Origin: Azorhizobium sp965227945
GTDB lineage: Bacteria > Pseudomonadota > Alphaproteobacteria > Rhizobiales > Xanthobacteraceae
DNA length: 64,000 nucleotides
NCBI GenBank assembly: GCA_965227945.1
Contig: CBDDGQ010000005.1
Coordinates: 372,001-436,000, forward strand
Direction: 5' to 3'
Shown here: piece after piece, positions 42,791 to 54,717 of the stretch
How the letters are laid out: each line of letters opens with the position of its first letter
How positions within the stretch are numbered: position 1 is the stretch's first letter
Translations under genes and position numbers: made by a program
Notes under the pieces: model-generated
The model's input: only the letters and a program-made list of their open reading frames with translations
What the model was told of the DNA's origin: nothing
Database searches by the model: none

Positions 42791-44694
42791 GCCATCTCCC
42801 TGGAGCGGATGCAGCGGGCGGTGTGGTCGGGGCCGACCGCCACCGCGGCGGGGAGGGTGGCGTCGCACGCCGGGATCGACAAAGCACAGCGCGGCGCGAA
42901 GCGGCATCCCGGCGGCAAAGCGGCGGGCGAGGGTACGGTGCCGGGGATGGCGGTCAGCTCCGCCGCGTCGCTCTCCGGCGCGCTGGCGAGCAAGGCGGCG
43001 GTGTAGGGATGGCGCGGCCGGGCGAACACCTCGACCACCGGGCCGTCTTCCACCACTTCGCCCGCATACATCACCACCACCCGGTCGGCGATCTCGCGCA
43101 CCACCGCCAGATTGTGGGTGACGAACAGCAGGCCCATGCCCGGTCCGCCCGCGGTGCCAGCGCCGGCCTCCTGCTTCAGCGTCTGGAGCAGATCCAGAAT
43201 CTGCGCCTGCACGGTCACGTCGAGCGCCGTGGTGGGTTCGTCGGCGATCAGCAGGCGCGGGGTATTGGCCACGGCGGCGGCAATCATCACCCGCTGCTTC
43301 TGGCCGCCGGACAATTCGTGCGGGAAGGACTGCGCCCGCCGCGCCGGATCGGGCAGGCCCACCTTGCGCAGAAGATCCACCACCGTGCGGGCGGCGGCGC
43401 GGCGCGTGCCGGCGCCATGGGCGAGGATCGCCTCGGCCACCTGCTTGCCGCAGCGATGCACCGGGTTGAGGCTGGAGGCCGGGTCCTGGAACACGATGGA
43501 GATGTCATTGCCGCGCAGCCGGCGCAGCTCGGCTTCCGGCAGGGCCAGCAGGTCCCGCACCGCGCCGTCGCGGCCGGTGAAGCTGACGCGGCCGGCCACC
43601 GGCGTGATGACCATGGGCAGCAGGCCCATCACCGCCAAGGCGGTGAGAGTCTTGCCCGATCCGCTCTCGCCCACCAGGGCCACGGTCTCGCCCGGCGGCA
43701 CGCGGAAGGAGACGCCGCGCACCACATCCAGCGGGCCGGAGGCGGTCTCGAGGCGCAGGGTCAGGCCTTCAATATCGAGCAGCGAGGGCGTGCTGGCCAA
43801 AGCGGGCGCGGACATGAGCGGGGCACGGGTGCGCCGGCGCAGGAAGCCGGGAATGGCGCCCACCGCCGCGCCGCGCGGATCGAGCGTATCGCGCAGGCGG
43901 TCGCACACCACATTCAGCAGCAGCACGGTGCCGGCCAGGGACAGGCAGGGCCACAGCAGCAGCAGCGGGGCCTGTTCCATCACCGAGCGGGCGCTGCGGA
44001 TCATCAGCCCCCAGGAGGGGGAGGGCGGCACCACGCCCAGGCCCAGGAAGGACAGGCCGCTTTCCAGCATCATGGCCGCCGCGACGGTGAGCGAGAATTG
44101 CACCAGCAGCGGCGGGGCGATGTTGGGCAGCAAGGTGCGGAAGAGCACGCGCCCGGAGCCGGCGCCCAGGGCGGTCTGCGCCGTCACATAATCCAGGGTG
44201 CGGGCGGAGAGCGTCTCCGCATAGGCGACGCGAGCAAAGCCGGGGGTGAACAGGATGGTCAGCACCAGCACCAGCGTCACCGCGCCGGGGCCGAGCAGGG
44301 TCACCACGAGGAGCGCCAGCAGCATGGGCGGGAAGCACAGCACCACTTCCGCGAGGCGCACGCTCATCAGTTCGACGAGGCCGCGGAAATAGCCGCCCAC
44401 CAGCCCCAGCAGCGAGCCGATGACGCAGGCGAAGCTGGCGGCCAGGAACGATACGGTGAGCGAGACCCGCCCGCCCCAGATGATGCGCGAGAGCACGTCG
44501 CGGCCATATTCATCCTGCCCCAGCCAGTGGGCGGCAGAGGTGCCGGTGAGGCGCGCGGCCACCTGCTGCTTGACGGGATCGGCCAAGGGCAGCAGCGGCG
44601 CGGCGGCCACCAGCAGCACCACCAGCGCCAGCAGGACGCCGGGCAGGAGCAGGCGGTGGAACTTGCCGCCGGACAGGGAGGAGGGGCCGCTCAT
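42787..44694 (-). CDS. Fused peptide ABC permease-ATPase (DppC-DppD fusion)
   Basis: This 635-residue protein joins two parts normally coded separately. Residues 1-292 or so are a DppC/OppC-type permease (HWLGQDEYGRDVLSRIIWGGRVSL, six membrane helices, LGAGSGRVLFRTLLPN loop). From about residue 305 it is a DppD-type ATPase with GESGSGKTLTAL (342-353), LSGGQKQRVMIAAA, LLIADEPTTALD and HPYTAALLASAP. The frame is continuous; an internal ATG at 43815 (residue 294) has no ribosome-binding site. Both parts keep their key motifs, so the fusion looks functional. Confidence 0.9.
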
Positions 44695-45644
44695 GCGTGG
44701 CGCACCCGCGGATCGAGCGCCGCATAGAACAGATCGACGATGAGGTTCAGGAACACGAACAGGATGGAAATGGCGAGCACGATGCCCAGCACTTCGGGAT
44801 AGTCGCGGGCTTCCACCGCGCGCACCAGATAGCCGGACAGGCCGGGCCAGTTGAACACATATTCCACCAGCACCGTGCCGCCCAGCAGCGCCCCCAGATG
44901 CAGCGCCACCACGGTGAGCACCGGGGAGAGCGCATTGCGCAGCACATGGCGCAGAATAATCGTGCGCGGCGTGACCCCGCGGGCCTGGGCGGCGCGCACG
45001 TGGTCGCGGCCCAGCACCTCCAGCACCGAGCTGCGGGTGACGCGGAACACCACCGCGCCAAGCCCCACCGCAATGGTGGCGGCGGGCATCAGCAGCAGAA
45101 TGAAATGCTGCAGCGGGTTGCGGGCGAGCGGCACATAGCCGCCCGCCGACACCCAGCCCAGCTTCTGCGCGAACAGGAGGATGGCCAGCGTGCCCACCAC
45201 GAACACCGGCACGGAGAGCGCGACGCCCGCCACCGTCGAGGCGATGCGATCCAGCGTGCCGCCCACCCGCAGGGCAGCGGCGGTGCCGAACGGCATGCCG
45301 ATGGCGAGCGCGATCACTGCGGCGGCGCCGATCAATTCCAGGGTGCGCGGCAGGCGCAGCGCGATCTCGGACGCCACCGGATGGTCATCCTGCAGCGAGG
45401 TGCCGAAATTGCCCTGCAGCAGCCCCTGCCAATAGAGCAGATATTGCTGGATCAGCGGCAGATCGAGGCCGAGCCGCTCGCGCAGTTCGGCCACCGCGCC
45501 CGGATCGGGGGCGGAGCCGCCCTGGGAGAGCAGCAGCTCGGCCGGATCGCCGGGGATCAGATGGATCACCAGGAACACCAAGGTGGCCACCAGCCACACC
45601 AAGACCAGCGCGATGGCAGTGCGCCGCAAAGCGAAGGCGAGCAT
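44691..45644 (-). CDS. Peptide-type ABC transporter permease (DppB-like)
   Basis: This 317-residue permease has the N-terminal RRTAIALVLVWLVATLVFLVIHLIPGDPAELLL, the LPRTLELIGAAAVIALAIGMPFG block and the EAA-type loop RAAQARGVTPRTIILRHVLRNALSPVLT. It overlaps the fused gene by 4 bases. It lies 377 bases after the binding-protein gene, from which it is separated by a dispersed repeat. Confidence 0.92.
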   Translation of the reverse strand: MLAFALRRTAIALVLVWLVATLVFLVIHLIPGDPAELLLSQGGSAPDPGAVAELRERLGLDLPLIQQYLLYWQGLLQGNFGTSLQDDHPVASEIALRLPRTLELIGAAAVIALAIGMPFGTAAALRVGGTLDRIASTVAGVALSVPVFVVGTLAILLFAQKLGWVSAGGYVPLARNPLQHFILLLMPAATIAVGLGAVVFRVTRSSVLEVLGRDHVRAAQARGVTPRTIILRHVLRNALSPVLTVVALHLGALLGGTVLVEYVFNWPGLSGYLVRAVEARDYPEVLGIVLAISILFVFLNLIVDLFYAALDPRVRHA

Positions 45645-46021
45645 CAGCGGCGGCCTCTTAGGGGGTGTCTCATGGGGGGACGGCGGAGGGGGACGAGGTT
45701 TCCCCGAGCGGGCGCGGAACCCTCCCCCCTTGCGGGGGAGGGCAGGGAGGGGGGTGAAACGGCCGGGGCCGGGCGGCCGGCTCGATCACCGCAATCCGCC
45801 CGCTTCCCCCCGTCGAACATCCCCATCGCCCGCCGCGCCAGACGCAGCCGGCAAGCGCTCATGATCGCCTGCTCACCAGCTATACCCGTTTCACCCCCCA
45901 CCCCAACCCTCCCCCGCAAGGGGGGAGGGGGCAGGGCGCGCGGGGCCGAAACGGCGGCCCGAGCAAGAGGGCGCGCGCGGCCCGCGCCTGGCGGAACGGG
46001 TGCCGCGCGCGCCTCCATCGC
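45645..46021. other. Repeat-containing gap within the transport operon
   Basis: This 377-bp gap interrupts the otherwise tightly packed minus-strand operon between the binding protein and permease. It holds one inverted-arm element of the same family as copies A and B. No gene is seen. Confidence 0.75.
45720..45932. repeat. Third copy of the inverted-arm repeat family
   Basis: The left arm (about 45720-45760, ending GGGGGGTGAAAC) and right arm (about 45888-45930, starting GTTTCACCCCCC and ending GCAAGGGGGG) are inverted copies of the arms seen at 35887-36048 and 36168-36331. The interior of about 125 bases differs from those copies. Confidence 0.7.
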
Positions 46022-47566
46022 TCAGCCCACCACCGTGGTTTCGAAGGTCTCGCCGGAATAGAAGGTCAGCGCGCCGGGCATGTTGGTGAAGCCGGTGACC
46101 TCCTTGCGCAGGGCATAGCCCTGGCTGCGCAAGGCGAGGCCTACCATGGGCACCTGCTCAATGGCGACTTTCTCCAGCTCTTGATAAATCGCCTTGCGCT
46201 TGGTCTCGTCAAACTCCTCGCGCCCGGCCTGGAACAGCTGGGTGATTTGGGGAATGGAGAGGTTGTAGCTGCGCACATAAGAAGGCGACAGGCTTCCGTC
46301 CACATAAGCCGCCAGGCCGTCGGGATCGTTGCTGTCGGCGGACGTGCCCATCACCGCGATCTCATACTGGCCGCGATTGCCGAGCGCCACGCGGGTGCCC
46401 CAGTCGGGCAGGTTCAGCTCGGCGGTGATGCCCACCGCGGCCAGGTGCTGCTGCACCACTTCGGCGGTGTCCTTGTGCATGCCGTATTGCGCGGTGGAGA
46501 GCAGCTTGCACGACAGGCCGCCGGCAAAGCCCGCCTCCGCCAGCAGCGTCTTGGACAGGTCGGGATTATAGGCCCAGCCTTCGGCGAGATCGGCATTGTA
46601 GAACGGGCTGGCCTTGGGGATCGGCAGATGCGCCAAAGGCGCGCCGCGGCCGAAGAAGGCGCCCTTGACGATCTCCTCGCGGCGGATGGCGTGGGCCACC
46701 GCCTTGCGCACGCGCACATCATTGAACGGCGGACGGGTGCCGTTGAAGATCAGCGACATGAACGGCCCGTCCACGGCGTCCAGCTTGAGGGCCGGGTCCT
46801 TCTCGATGCTGGCCATGGCCTGCCATGGCACATATTCGATCAGGTCCACATCGCCGCTCTGGAGCGCCGCGACGCGCAGATTCTCGTCCGCATAGGCGAT
46901 GATGCGGATGCCCTTCACCTTCGGCAGGCCGGGGCGATAGAAGCCGGGAAAGGCTTCCAGATCCATGGACACGCCCCGCTCGGCATCCTTCAGGATGAAC
47001 GGGCCGGCGCCCACCTGCGCGGTGCCGGTGGAGGCCTTGGACATGATCGGCATGTGGTAGCTGGCCATCCATTGCGGCAGCGTCACGGTGGGCTGGCGGG
47101 TGGTCAGGCGCACGGTCTTGTCGTCCGGCGTCTCCACCTTCTCCAGGCTCTGCATTTCGGTGCGCAAGAAGGCGGTGGACTTCTCGGCTGCCACCTGTTC
47201 GATGGTCCACTTCACATCGGCAGAGGTGACCTTCTCGCCAGTATGGAAGGTGGCGTCACGCAGCTTGAACACCCAGGTGTTCTTGCCCTCGGGCGCCCAG
47301 CTTTCCGCCAGTTCGCCGCGCAGCTTGCCGTCGGGGCCCCACGAGAGCAGGCCGCGATAGATGCACAGCTTCACGGTGGCCGAGGCGGTGCCCGCATTGG
47401 CCCAGGGCTGGATGCTGGGCGGGAAGCTGGAGATGCCGAAGGTCAGGAGGCCCGGGGTGCGGGCCTGCGCGCCGGGAATGCGCAGCAGCGGCACCAGGCC
47501 GAGGCCGGCGGCCGCTGCGGCGGCGCCGTGCAGAAGTGAGCGGCGGGTCAGATCGGCCATGTCCAT
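46022..47566 (-). CDS. Peptide-type ABC transporter substrate-binding protein (family 5)
   Basis: This 514-residue periplasmic protein belongs to the DppA/OppA (SBP family 5) group. A Tat-like signal LTRRSLLHGAAAAAAGLGLVPLL comes first, then the family strands FGISSFPPSIQPWANAG and LAESWAPEGKNTWVFKLRDATFHTGEKVTSADVKW. The start at ATG 47566 (or 47560) was chosen to place the signal at the N-terminus. Ligands of the family range from peptides to opines and glutathione. It follows hyuB by 132 bases. Confidence 0.92.
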   Translation of the reverse strand: MDMADLTRRSLLHGAAAAAAGLGLVPLLRIPGAQARTPGLLTFGISSFPPSIQPWANAGTASATVKLCIYRGLLSWGPDGKLRGELAESWAPEGKNTWVFKLRDATFHTGEKVTSADVKWTIEQVAAEKSTAFLRTEMQSLEKVETPDDKTVRLTTRQPTVTLPQWMASYHMPIMSKASTGTAQVGAGPFILKDAERGVSMDLEAFPGFYRPGLPKVKGIRIIAYADENLRVAALQSGDVDLIEYVPWQAMASIEKDPALKLDAVDGPFMSLIFNGTRPPFNDVRVRKAVAHAIRREEIVKGAFFGRGAPLAHLPIPKASPFYNADLAEGWAYNPDLSKTLLAEAGFAGGLSCKLLSTAQYGMHKDTAEVVQQHLAAVGITAELNLPDWGTRVALGNRGQYEIAVMGTSADSNDPDGLAAYVDGSLSPSYVRSYNLSIPQITQLFQAGREEFDETKRKAIYQELEKVAIEQVPMVGLALRSQGYALRKEVTGFTNMPGALTFYSGETFETTVVG

Positions 47567-47698
47567 GCGCTCCGGTCGGTGAGGGCGGCACCGCGGTCGC
47601 GGTCGGCCCCGGGATTGAACAAAGGTCGGCGTTTCAAGCAACGCGGTCGCACAAGGCGGGAGGGGCCGGCCACCGTACGGCGGCCGGCCCCTGGGGAT

Positions 47699-49350
47699 TC
47701 AGTAGCCGTATGCCGCGCGGGCGTCGGCCAGGGTGATGACCCCTTCGCTGATGTCCTGGGTCACCGCCGCGCGCTCGCGGTCCTCGGGGGCGCCATAGCC
47801 GCCGGCGCCGGGGCTGACCACGGCGAACCACTGGCCGGCCTTCAGGGTGAGGCTGTCGCGCTCGCGCAGCACGCCCGGACCGCACTCCACGCCGCCATGG
47901 CCGCCGGCGCCACCGCCGTCCAGGCCCCAGCTGCGGGAGGACAGGCGGGACACGTCCACCCGCACCCGGCAATCCTCATCGGCGCGATAGACCCGACGCA
48001 GGCCGAGGCCGCCGCGGAAGCGGCCGATGCCGCCGGAGCCATCCACCAGTTCATAGCGCAGCACGGTGAGCGGATATTCGCTCTCCAGCGCCTCGATGGG
48101 CAGGTTGGAGGTGTTGGTGACGTGGACGTGCACGCCGTCCAGGCCGTCCTTGTTGTAGCGGGCGCCGGAGCCCCCGCCCATGGTCTCCAGATAGACCCAG
48201 ATGGCGCCGTCGGATTTGCGCTGGCCGATGAAGGTGGCCACCGTGCAGGCGCTGTTGGAGCAGGCGGTGACCTTGTGCGGCACCGCCTGGGCGAGCGCCC
48301 CCAGGATGAGGTCGGCGACGCGCTGGCAGGTCTGCACCCGGCCGTTGACGGCGGCGGGATGCACGCAGCTCACCACCGAGCCGGCGCGGGCGGTGACGGT
48401 GAGCGGACGGGCGAGGCCCGCATTGGGCAGGATGGTGGGGTCCACCACCGATTTCACCACATAATAAGCGGTGGCCTGCAGCGCGGTGTGGGTCATGTTG
48501 ATGCCGGCGCGCAACTGGTCCGGGGCATCGAAGTCCAGCGTCATGGAATCGCCGGCCACCGTGATGGCGACGCTCAGCGGCAAGGTGCCGTCGATCTCGG
48601 AATTGTCGAACACGTCGGCGAAGCGATAGGTGCCGTCCGGGATGGCGGCGATGCCGGCGCGCATGCGGCGCTCGGCATAGTCCAGCAGCGCATCGCCCGC
48701 CGCCAGCACCACGTCGGTGCCGTACTTGGCGCACAGGGCCTGGAAGCGCTGCACGCCGACGCGGTTGGCGGCCATCTGGGCGCGCAGATCCGACAGGCGC
48801 TCGCGCGGCACCTGGCAGTTGAGCAGGATCAGGTCCTGCACGTCCTTGTTCAATTCTCCGGCGCGATAGAGGCGCACCGGGGGAATGCGCAGGCCCTCCT
48901 GATAGATATGGGCGTGGCCGCGATCGGCAAAGTCGGAGTGATGGGCCAGATTCACCGTCCAGGCGACGATGACGCCATCGATGAAGATGGGCTCCGCCAG
49001 CACGATGTCGGGCAGATGAGTGCCGCCGCCCGCATAGGCGTCATTGCCCACGAACACGTCGCCGGGCTTCATGTCGGCGGTGGGGTGCAGCTTCAGGATG
49101 TGCGGCACGATGCCGATGAAGCTGCCCAGATGGATCGGGATGTGCTCGGCCTGGCACAGCGTATTGCCGGCGGCGTCGAACAGCGCCGTGGAGCAGTCGC
49201 GCCGCTCCTTGATGTTGGTGGAGTAGGAGGCGCGGATCAGCGCCTCGCCGGTCTCTTCCACGATGGAGGAGAGGGCGGCGCCGATCACCTCCACGGTGAT
49301 GGGATCGAGCACGGGCGGAAGGGCGGGCGCGGGCGTGGTCTTGAGGGAGG

Positions 49351-49354
<4 letters not shown>
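47699..49354 (-). CDS. hyuB: Hydantoinase B / oxoprolinase family protein
   Basis: This 551-residue subunit pairs with HyuA in ATP-dependent ring opening of hydantoins, 5-oxoproline or similar cyclic amides, or in acetone-carboxylase relatives. Family blocks include DPITVEVIGAALSSIVEETGEALIRASYSTNIKERRDCSTALFD, GDVFVGNDAYAGGGTHLPDI, GGGSGARYNKDGLDGVH and GAGGYGAPEDRE. It overlaps hyuA by 4 bases. Confidence 0.93.
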
Positions 49355-51423
<2,069 letters not shown>

Positions 51424-51520
51424 GATCAAGGTCCCACGTGTCTTTCAATGGCCCTCAACCTCCTCCGCCACCTCCCAACCTGCAAGCATAAAAATTCCAG
51501 CCAGCGTGCATGTTTCTCGA

Positions 51521-51537
51521 CCAGTTTCGGATACTGG
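51521..51537. promoter_or_regulatory. Candidate IclR-type operator dyad
   Basis: CCAGT-TTCGGAT-ACTGG is a perfect 5-bp inverted repeat in the divergent gap between hyuA and the IclR gene, 48 bases upstream of the iclR start. Position is right for an operator, but dyads this short occur by chance. Confidence 0.3.
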
Positions 51538-51584
51538 ACTATTGTCTGATTATTGGTGGAGATAATTTCATCTGGCGGAATTTT

Positions 51585-52388
51585 ATGGCTGACAGCGCTT
51601 CGGGAACCAGTCGTCTGTTCGCGGTTCTGCGCCATCTGGCGCGGGGCGATCGCCGGGGCATGCGGCTGAAGGATCTGGCGGAAGCGGTGGATCTGCCGCG
51701 GCCCACGGTTCATCGTCTCCTCCATGGTCTGATGGCCGAGGGCATGGTGGAGCATGACAGCAAGAGCAAGCTGTACCGCCTGGGCCTGGAATTGTTCGTG
51801 CTGGCGGCCGGCGCCGGCAGTCCGCACAATCTGCGGGACCTCGCCCGCCCCGCCCTGCTGCGCCTGACGGCGGCGCTGGGCGAGACCATTTTCCTGATGG
51901 TGCGCAATGGGTTTGATGCGGTGTGCATCGATCGCTCCGCCGGGCCGTTGCCGATCCGCAGCTTCACCGGCGATGTGGGGGGCTCGGTCATGCTCGGCAT
52001 CGGGCAGGGCGCCATGGCCATCCTCGCCTTCCTGCCCGAGCGCGAGCAGGACGAGGTGATCCGGTACAATCTGCCGCGCATGCGCGCGCTGTCGGCTTTC
52101 GACGAAGGGTTTCTGCGCACGGAAACCGCGCGAGTGCGCGCGCAAGGCTATTCCGACGGCGCAGCGGGCCTAATCCCCGGCATGGCGGGGCTGGGCGTGC
52201 CGATCATCGGCCGGGAGGGCTTTGCGGTGGCGGCCCTTTCCGTGGGCAGCACCACCGACCGGATGACGCCGGAACGCAATTTGGTGATCGCAGATCTGCT
52301 GAAGCGGGAGGCAGCGGAGATCGGGGCGCGGGTCAATCCGTTCGATCCCACATTGCGGCGCCCGAGCGCGGCAATGGATCTTCGCTAG
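51585..52388 (+). CDS. IclR family transcriptional regulator
   Basis: This 267-residue protein has an N-terminal winged HTH (SRLFAVLRHLARGDRRGMRLKDLAEAVDLPRPTVHRLLHGLMAEGMVEHD) and the IclR ligand-binding GAF-like domain (LRLTAALGETIFLMVRNGFDAVCIDR, GLGVPIIGREGFAVAALSVG). The ATG at 51585 was chosen because it begins the HTH region as usual; the frame is open back to 51510. It is divergent from hyuA and probably controls the hyu-ABC-oxidase operon. Confidence 0.9.
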   Translation: MADSASGTSRLFAVLRHLARGDRRGMRLKDLAEAVDLPRPTVHRLLHGLMAEGMVEHDSKSKLYRLGLELFVLAAGAGSPHNLRDLARPALLRLTAALGETIFLMVRNGFDAVCIDRSAGPLPIRSFTGDVGGSVMLGIGQGAMAILAFLPEREQDEVIRYNLPRMRALSAFDEGFLRTETARVRAQGYSDGAAGLIPGMAGLGVPIIGREGFAVAALSVGSTTDRMTPERNLVIADLLKREAAEIGARVNPFDPTLRRPSAAMDLR

Positions 52389-52447
52389 GGCTCCCACCTG
52401 TCACAGGCGGACGCTGGATCCGGGGCATAAGAAAATCAGGAGACGTG

Positions 52448-52489
52448 TGAGGCGGCATTGTCCTCGCCGCTAGCGGCGATGACCTCACC
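52448..52489. terminator. Nested stem-loop between convergent genes
   Basis: The palindrome TCGCCGCTAGCGGCGA (52464-52479) lies inside an outer stem GTGAGG/CCTCAC. It stands between the ends of the IclR gene and a small minus-strand gene. There is no T-run, so this may be a structural 3'-end element. Confidence 0.3.
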
Positions 52490-52528
52490 TCAGCAGGATC
52501 GGGCCGCGCTTGGGCTGCCCGACCGGTT

Positions 52529-52873
52529 TCACATCAGCGCATGCGCACGGAGATAGATTTCCAGATGATCCGTGGCCGCCGAGATATCGGCGCGGGCGCC
52601 GGTGGCGGCTGCCACCATCAAGGCCGTCTCCGAGCGATGGCTTTCGGCGGAGCCGCTGGCCTTGCAATGGAGCACGTCCGCCGCGTCCCACAGACGCTCG
52701 AGGACCCGTTCGCCATCGGCGAGACGAATGGGGCGCGCCAGATAGGCGCCCCAATTGGGAGCCCGGTGGATCGCCTGCCGAAGCGGCTGAGCATCCAGGG
52801 CCTTTGCCGGCATGGACGCAACGTCCACGGGCTTGAGGTCGATTTCGCGGAGCGTGCCAACGTGAAGGGTCAT
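52529..52873 (-). CDS. Hypothetical small protein
   Basis: This 114-residue product is not recognised. It is of mixed, soluble composition without signal or membrane segment (TLHVGTLREIDLKPVDVASM, AIHRAPNWGAYLARPIRLADGERVLERLWDAADVL). It may form an operon with the gene at 52945-53193, 71 bases upstream on the same strand. The sequence on the opposite strand is open too, but this strand gives the more protein-like composition. Confidence 0.5.
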   Translation of the reverse strand: MTLHVGTLREIDLKPVDVASMPAKALDAQPLRQAIHRAPNWGAYLARPIRLADGERVLERLWDAADVLHCKASGSAESHRSETALMVAAATGARADISAATDHLEIYLRAHALM

Positions 52874-52944
52874 GTCGGATCAACTCGCCATTGGTGAATT
52901 TGTTGCAGCACAAAGTAAAAATGTTGCGCTGCGTTGTCGACGGA

Positions 52945-53193
52945 TCAGGCCTGGGGGGCGTCTTCGGTGAGAACGTGACGGAAGGCTTCCAGACGGCCCT
53001 TCAGGGCCAGGAGCACGTCGCCATGGGCGGGTGCGGTGCCACGGGTCTGGGTGGACAGCAGTTCGGCAAAATCATCGCCGTCACATTCCCGGATGAAGCC
53101 GAGGATGTCCTCGACGGAGGAGACGTTGCGCTCCTGCAGGCCGATGAGGACGCGGGCGGGTTGCAGCGACTGCGGATCCGAATGGGTGCCCAT
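52945..53193 (-). CDS. Hypothetical small protein
   Basis: This 82-residue acidic protein is not recognised. CGGAG lies 9 bases before its ATG. The composition is soluble and helical (VEDILGFIRECDGDDFAELLSTQTRG, ALKGRLEAFRHVLTEDAPQA). It is probably co-transcribed with the gene at 52529-52873. No function can be given. Confidence 0.55.
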   Translation of the reverse strand: MGTHSDPQSLQPARVLIGLQERNVSSVEDILGFIRECDGDDFAELLSTQTRGTAPAHGDVLLALKGRLEAFRHVLTEDAPQA

Positions 53194-53522
53194 GTGGTCT
53201 TACTCCGATGATGAGGAGCCGGGCGATGACGCCTGCGGCTCGCGGCATGCGTTGAGTTCAAACCTGAGCGCTGGCGTAGCGCTCGAGGGATTAACCGCCC
53301 GGTCACCATAAGGTTCCATCGCAGGCGGGAGATCTCGGGCGGTTGGGGCGAGCGCGGTTTGCGCCGGCGCCGATGTCCTCCTCATGGACCCGGGGAGGAT
53401 CAGACGGGCGCCACCGGCCCCCGTCTGCGGGTGATCCCTCCCGCTACTGGCGTCACTGCGGGGAGCAGAGCCAGGGCGAGGGGCCTTTCGGTCCCTGAAA
53501 CGGGGCGACCGCCCCGCTGGGA
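53194..53522. other. Intergenic region with 3' hairpins of the CsbD-like gene
   Basis: This 329-bp gap holds no convincing gene. At its right end are two hairpins (AGGGGCC/GGTCCCT at about 53479-53496 and CGGGGC/GCCCCG at 53501-53516), the second placed as terminator of the minus-strand CsbD-like gene. The left part would contain the promoter of the small-gene pair. Confidence 0.5.
53495..53518 (-). terminator. Probable terminator of the CsbD-like gene
   Basis: On the minus strand the stem CGGGGC/GCCCCG with a GGTC loop starts a few bases after the CsbD-like stop and is followed by TTTCAG. Stem and position fit; the U-run is short. Confidence 0.5.
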
Positions 53523-53792
53523 CTAGCGCGAGACCAGGTAGCCCACCACGAACCCGACCAGGCCGGCGGCCAGAAGGGCCGAGAGCGGCTGCTCTTCCAC
53601 CGTGCGGCTCACCACCCGGCCGCCTTCGCGGGCCGCGTCCTTGGCATCGCCGAGCGCCCGCTGGGCGCCGCCGACCGCCTGGTCATACATGCCTTCGGCC
53701 TTCATAGAGGCATTCCCGGACAACGCCCCGGCTGCTTCCTTGACCCGGCCGCCGATCTCATTTCCGGCACCCGACAGCTTATCCTCGTTCAT
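53523..53792 (-). CDS. CsbD-like stress protein with C-terminal membrane helix
   Basis: This 89-residue protein starts with a CsbD-like part (MNEDKLSGAGNEIGGRVKEAAGALSGNASMKAEGMYDQAVG), then a helical amphipathic stretch and a C-terminal hydrophobic helix with glycine spacing (LSALLAAGLVGFVVGYLVSR) like the DUF883/ElaB anchor. CsbD proteins are small general-stress proteins. The start has GGGAG upstream. It would be a tail-anchored inner-membrane protein induced in stress, which is inference. Confidence 0.82.
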   Translation of the reverse strand: MNEDKLSGAGNEIGGRVKEAAGALSGNASMKAEGMYDQAVGGAQRALGDAKDAAREGGRVVSRTVEEQPLSALLAAGLVGFVVGYLVSR

Positions 53793-53964
53793 CTCGCGCT
53801 CCCTTAAGGCTGAGGCAACGGAAACAAGGCGCGCACCCGGAATGTTCCGCAGGTCCCGTGATCCGCCATTGGATCTCTGAACCGTGATCGATCCCGTGGC
53901 TCCGAGCCGCTAGTCTCGGCATGCGTCCTCCTTGGCCCCCGCGGCTGTCACCGCAGAGATCTGT

Positions 53965-54717
53965 TTGAAGCGCGTGCTGAAAATCGCCTTGCTCGGCTTT
54001 GTCCTCTTCTATGTCGTCCCCATCGCCTTGGCCACGGTCCTGTGGCTTGGCGGACCTGCCCCCCGCGACTGGCGCGCGGCGGACCGCAGCAGCGCCGGCC
54101 TGCTGCCGCCCGCCGCCGCGCATCCCGCCGCCACGGTCCGGGTGTTTGCTGCCCGCACCGTGCGCTGGCGCGGCATCTTCGCCGTGCACAGCTGGATCGT
54201 GCTGAAGGAGGCGGGCGCCGCCAGCTACCAACGCTATGACTATACGGCCTGGGGCGCCCCGATCCGGTCCAATGGCTTCGAGCCGGACGGACGCTGGTTC
54301 GGCCAGATGCCGGAGCTGGTGTTCGCCGTCGACGGTGCCGCGGCCGAAAAGCTGATCCCACAGGTGCAGGCGGCGATCACCGCGTATGGGCCGCGCGACG
54401 TGGGGGATTATGCCCCCTGGCCCGGTCCCAACTCCAACAGTTTCGTCGCCAGCGTGCTGGCCGCCGTGCCCGGGTCGCGCATGGTCCTGCCGCCAACCGC
54501 CATCGGCAAGGATTATCCGGTGGACGGGCGATGGATCGCCTGGACCCCCTCCGGCACGGGTTTCCGGCTGACCCTCGGCGGCTATGCGGGCGTGACTTTG
54601 GGCTGGGTCGAGGGGCTGGAGCTGAACATTTTGGGTGCGGTGGCCGGGCTTGACCTGCGCCGCCCAGCCCTGAAGCTGCCGGCCCTTGGCCGCGTCGGCG
54701 TCACGGCCCTGGACTAG
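53965..54717 (+). CDS. DUF3750 family membrane-anchored protein
   Basis: This protein of about 250 residues has one N-terminal membrane segment (VLKIALLGFVLFYVVPIALATVLWL) followed by a conserved globular domain with IFAVHSWIVLKEAG, YDYTAWGAPIRSNGFEPDGRWFG, YAPWPGPNSNSFVASVLAAVP, LPPTAIGKDYP and LTLGGYAGVTLGWVEGLELNILG, recalled as DUF3750. The conserved His, Asn and Ser resemble a papain-like or amidase layout but no activity is known. TTG at 53965 is the suggested start; TTG 53932 or GTG 53974 are alternatives. Confidence 0.78.
   Translation: MKRVLKIALLGFVLFYVVPIALATVLWLGGPAPRDWRAADRSSAGLLPPAAAHPAATVRVFAARTVRWRGIFAVHSWIVLKEAGAASYQRYDYTAWGAPIRSNGFEPDGRWFGQMPELVFAVDGAAAEKLIPQVQAAITAYGPRDVGDYAPWPGPNSNSFVASVLAAVPGSRMVLPPTAIGKDYPVDGRWIAWTPSGTGFRLTLGGYAGVTLGWVEGLELNILGAVAGLDLRRPALKLPALGRVGVTALD

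Noticed and set aside
43600..43830. Two separate genes for the permease and ATPase with internal start at 43815
   Set aside because: The frame is continuous with no stop and no ribosome-binding site before the internal ATG.
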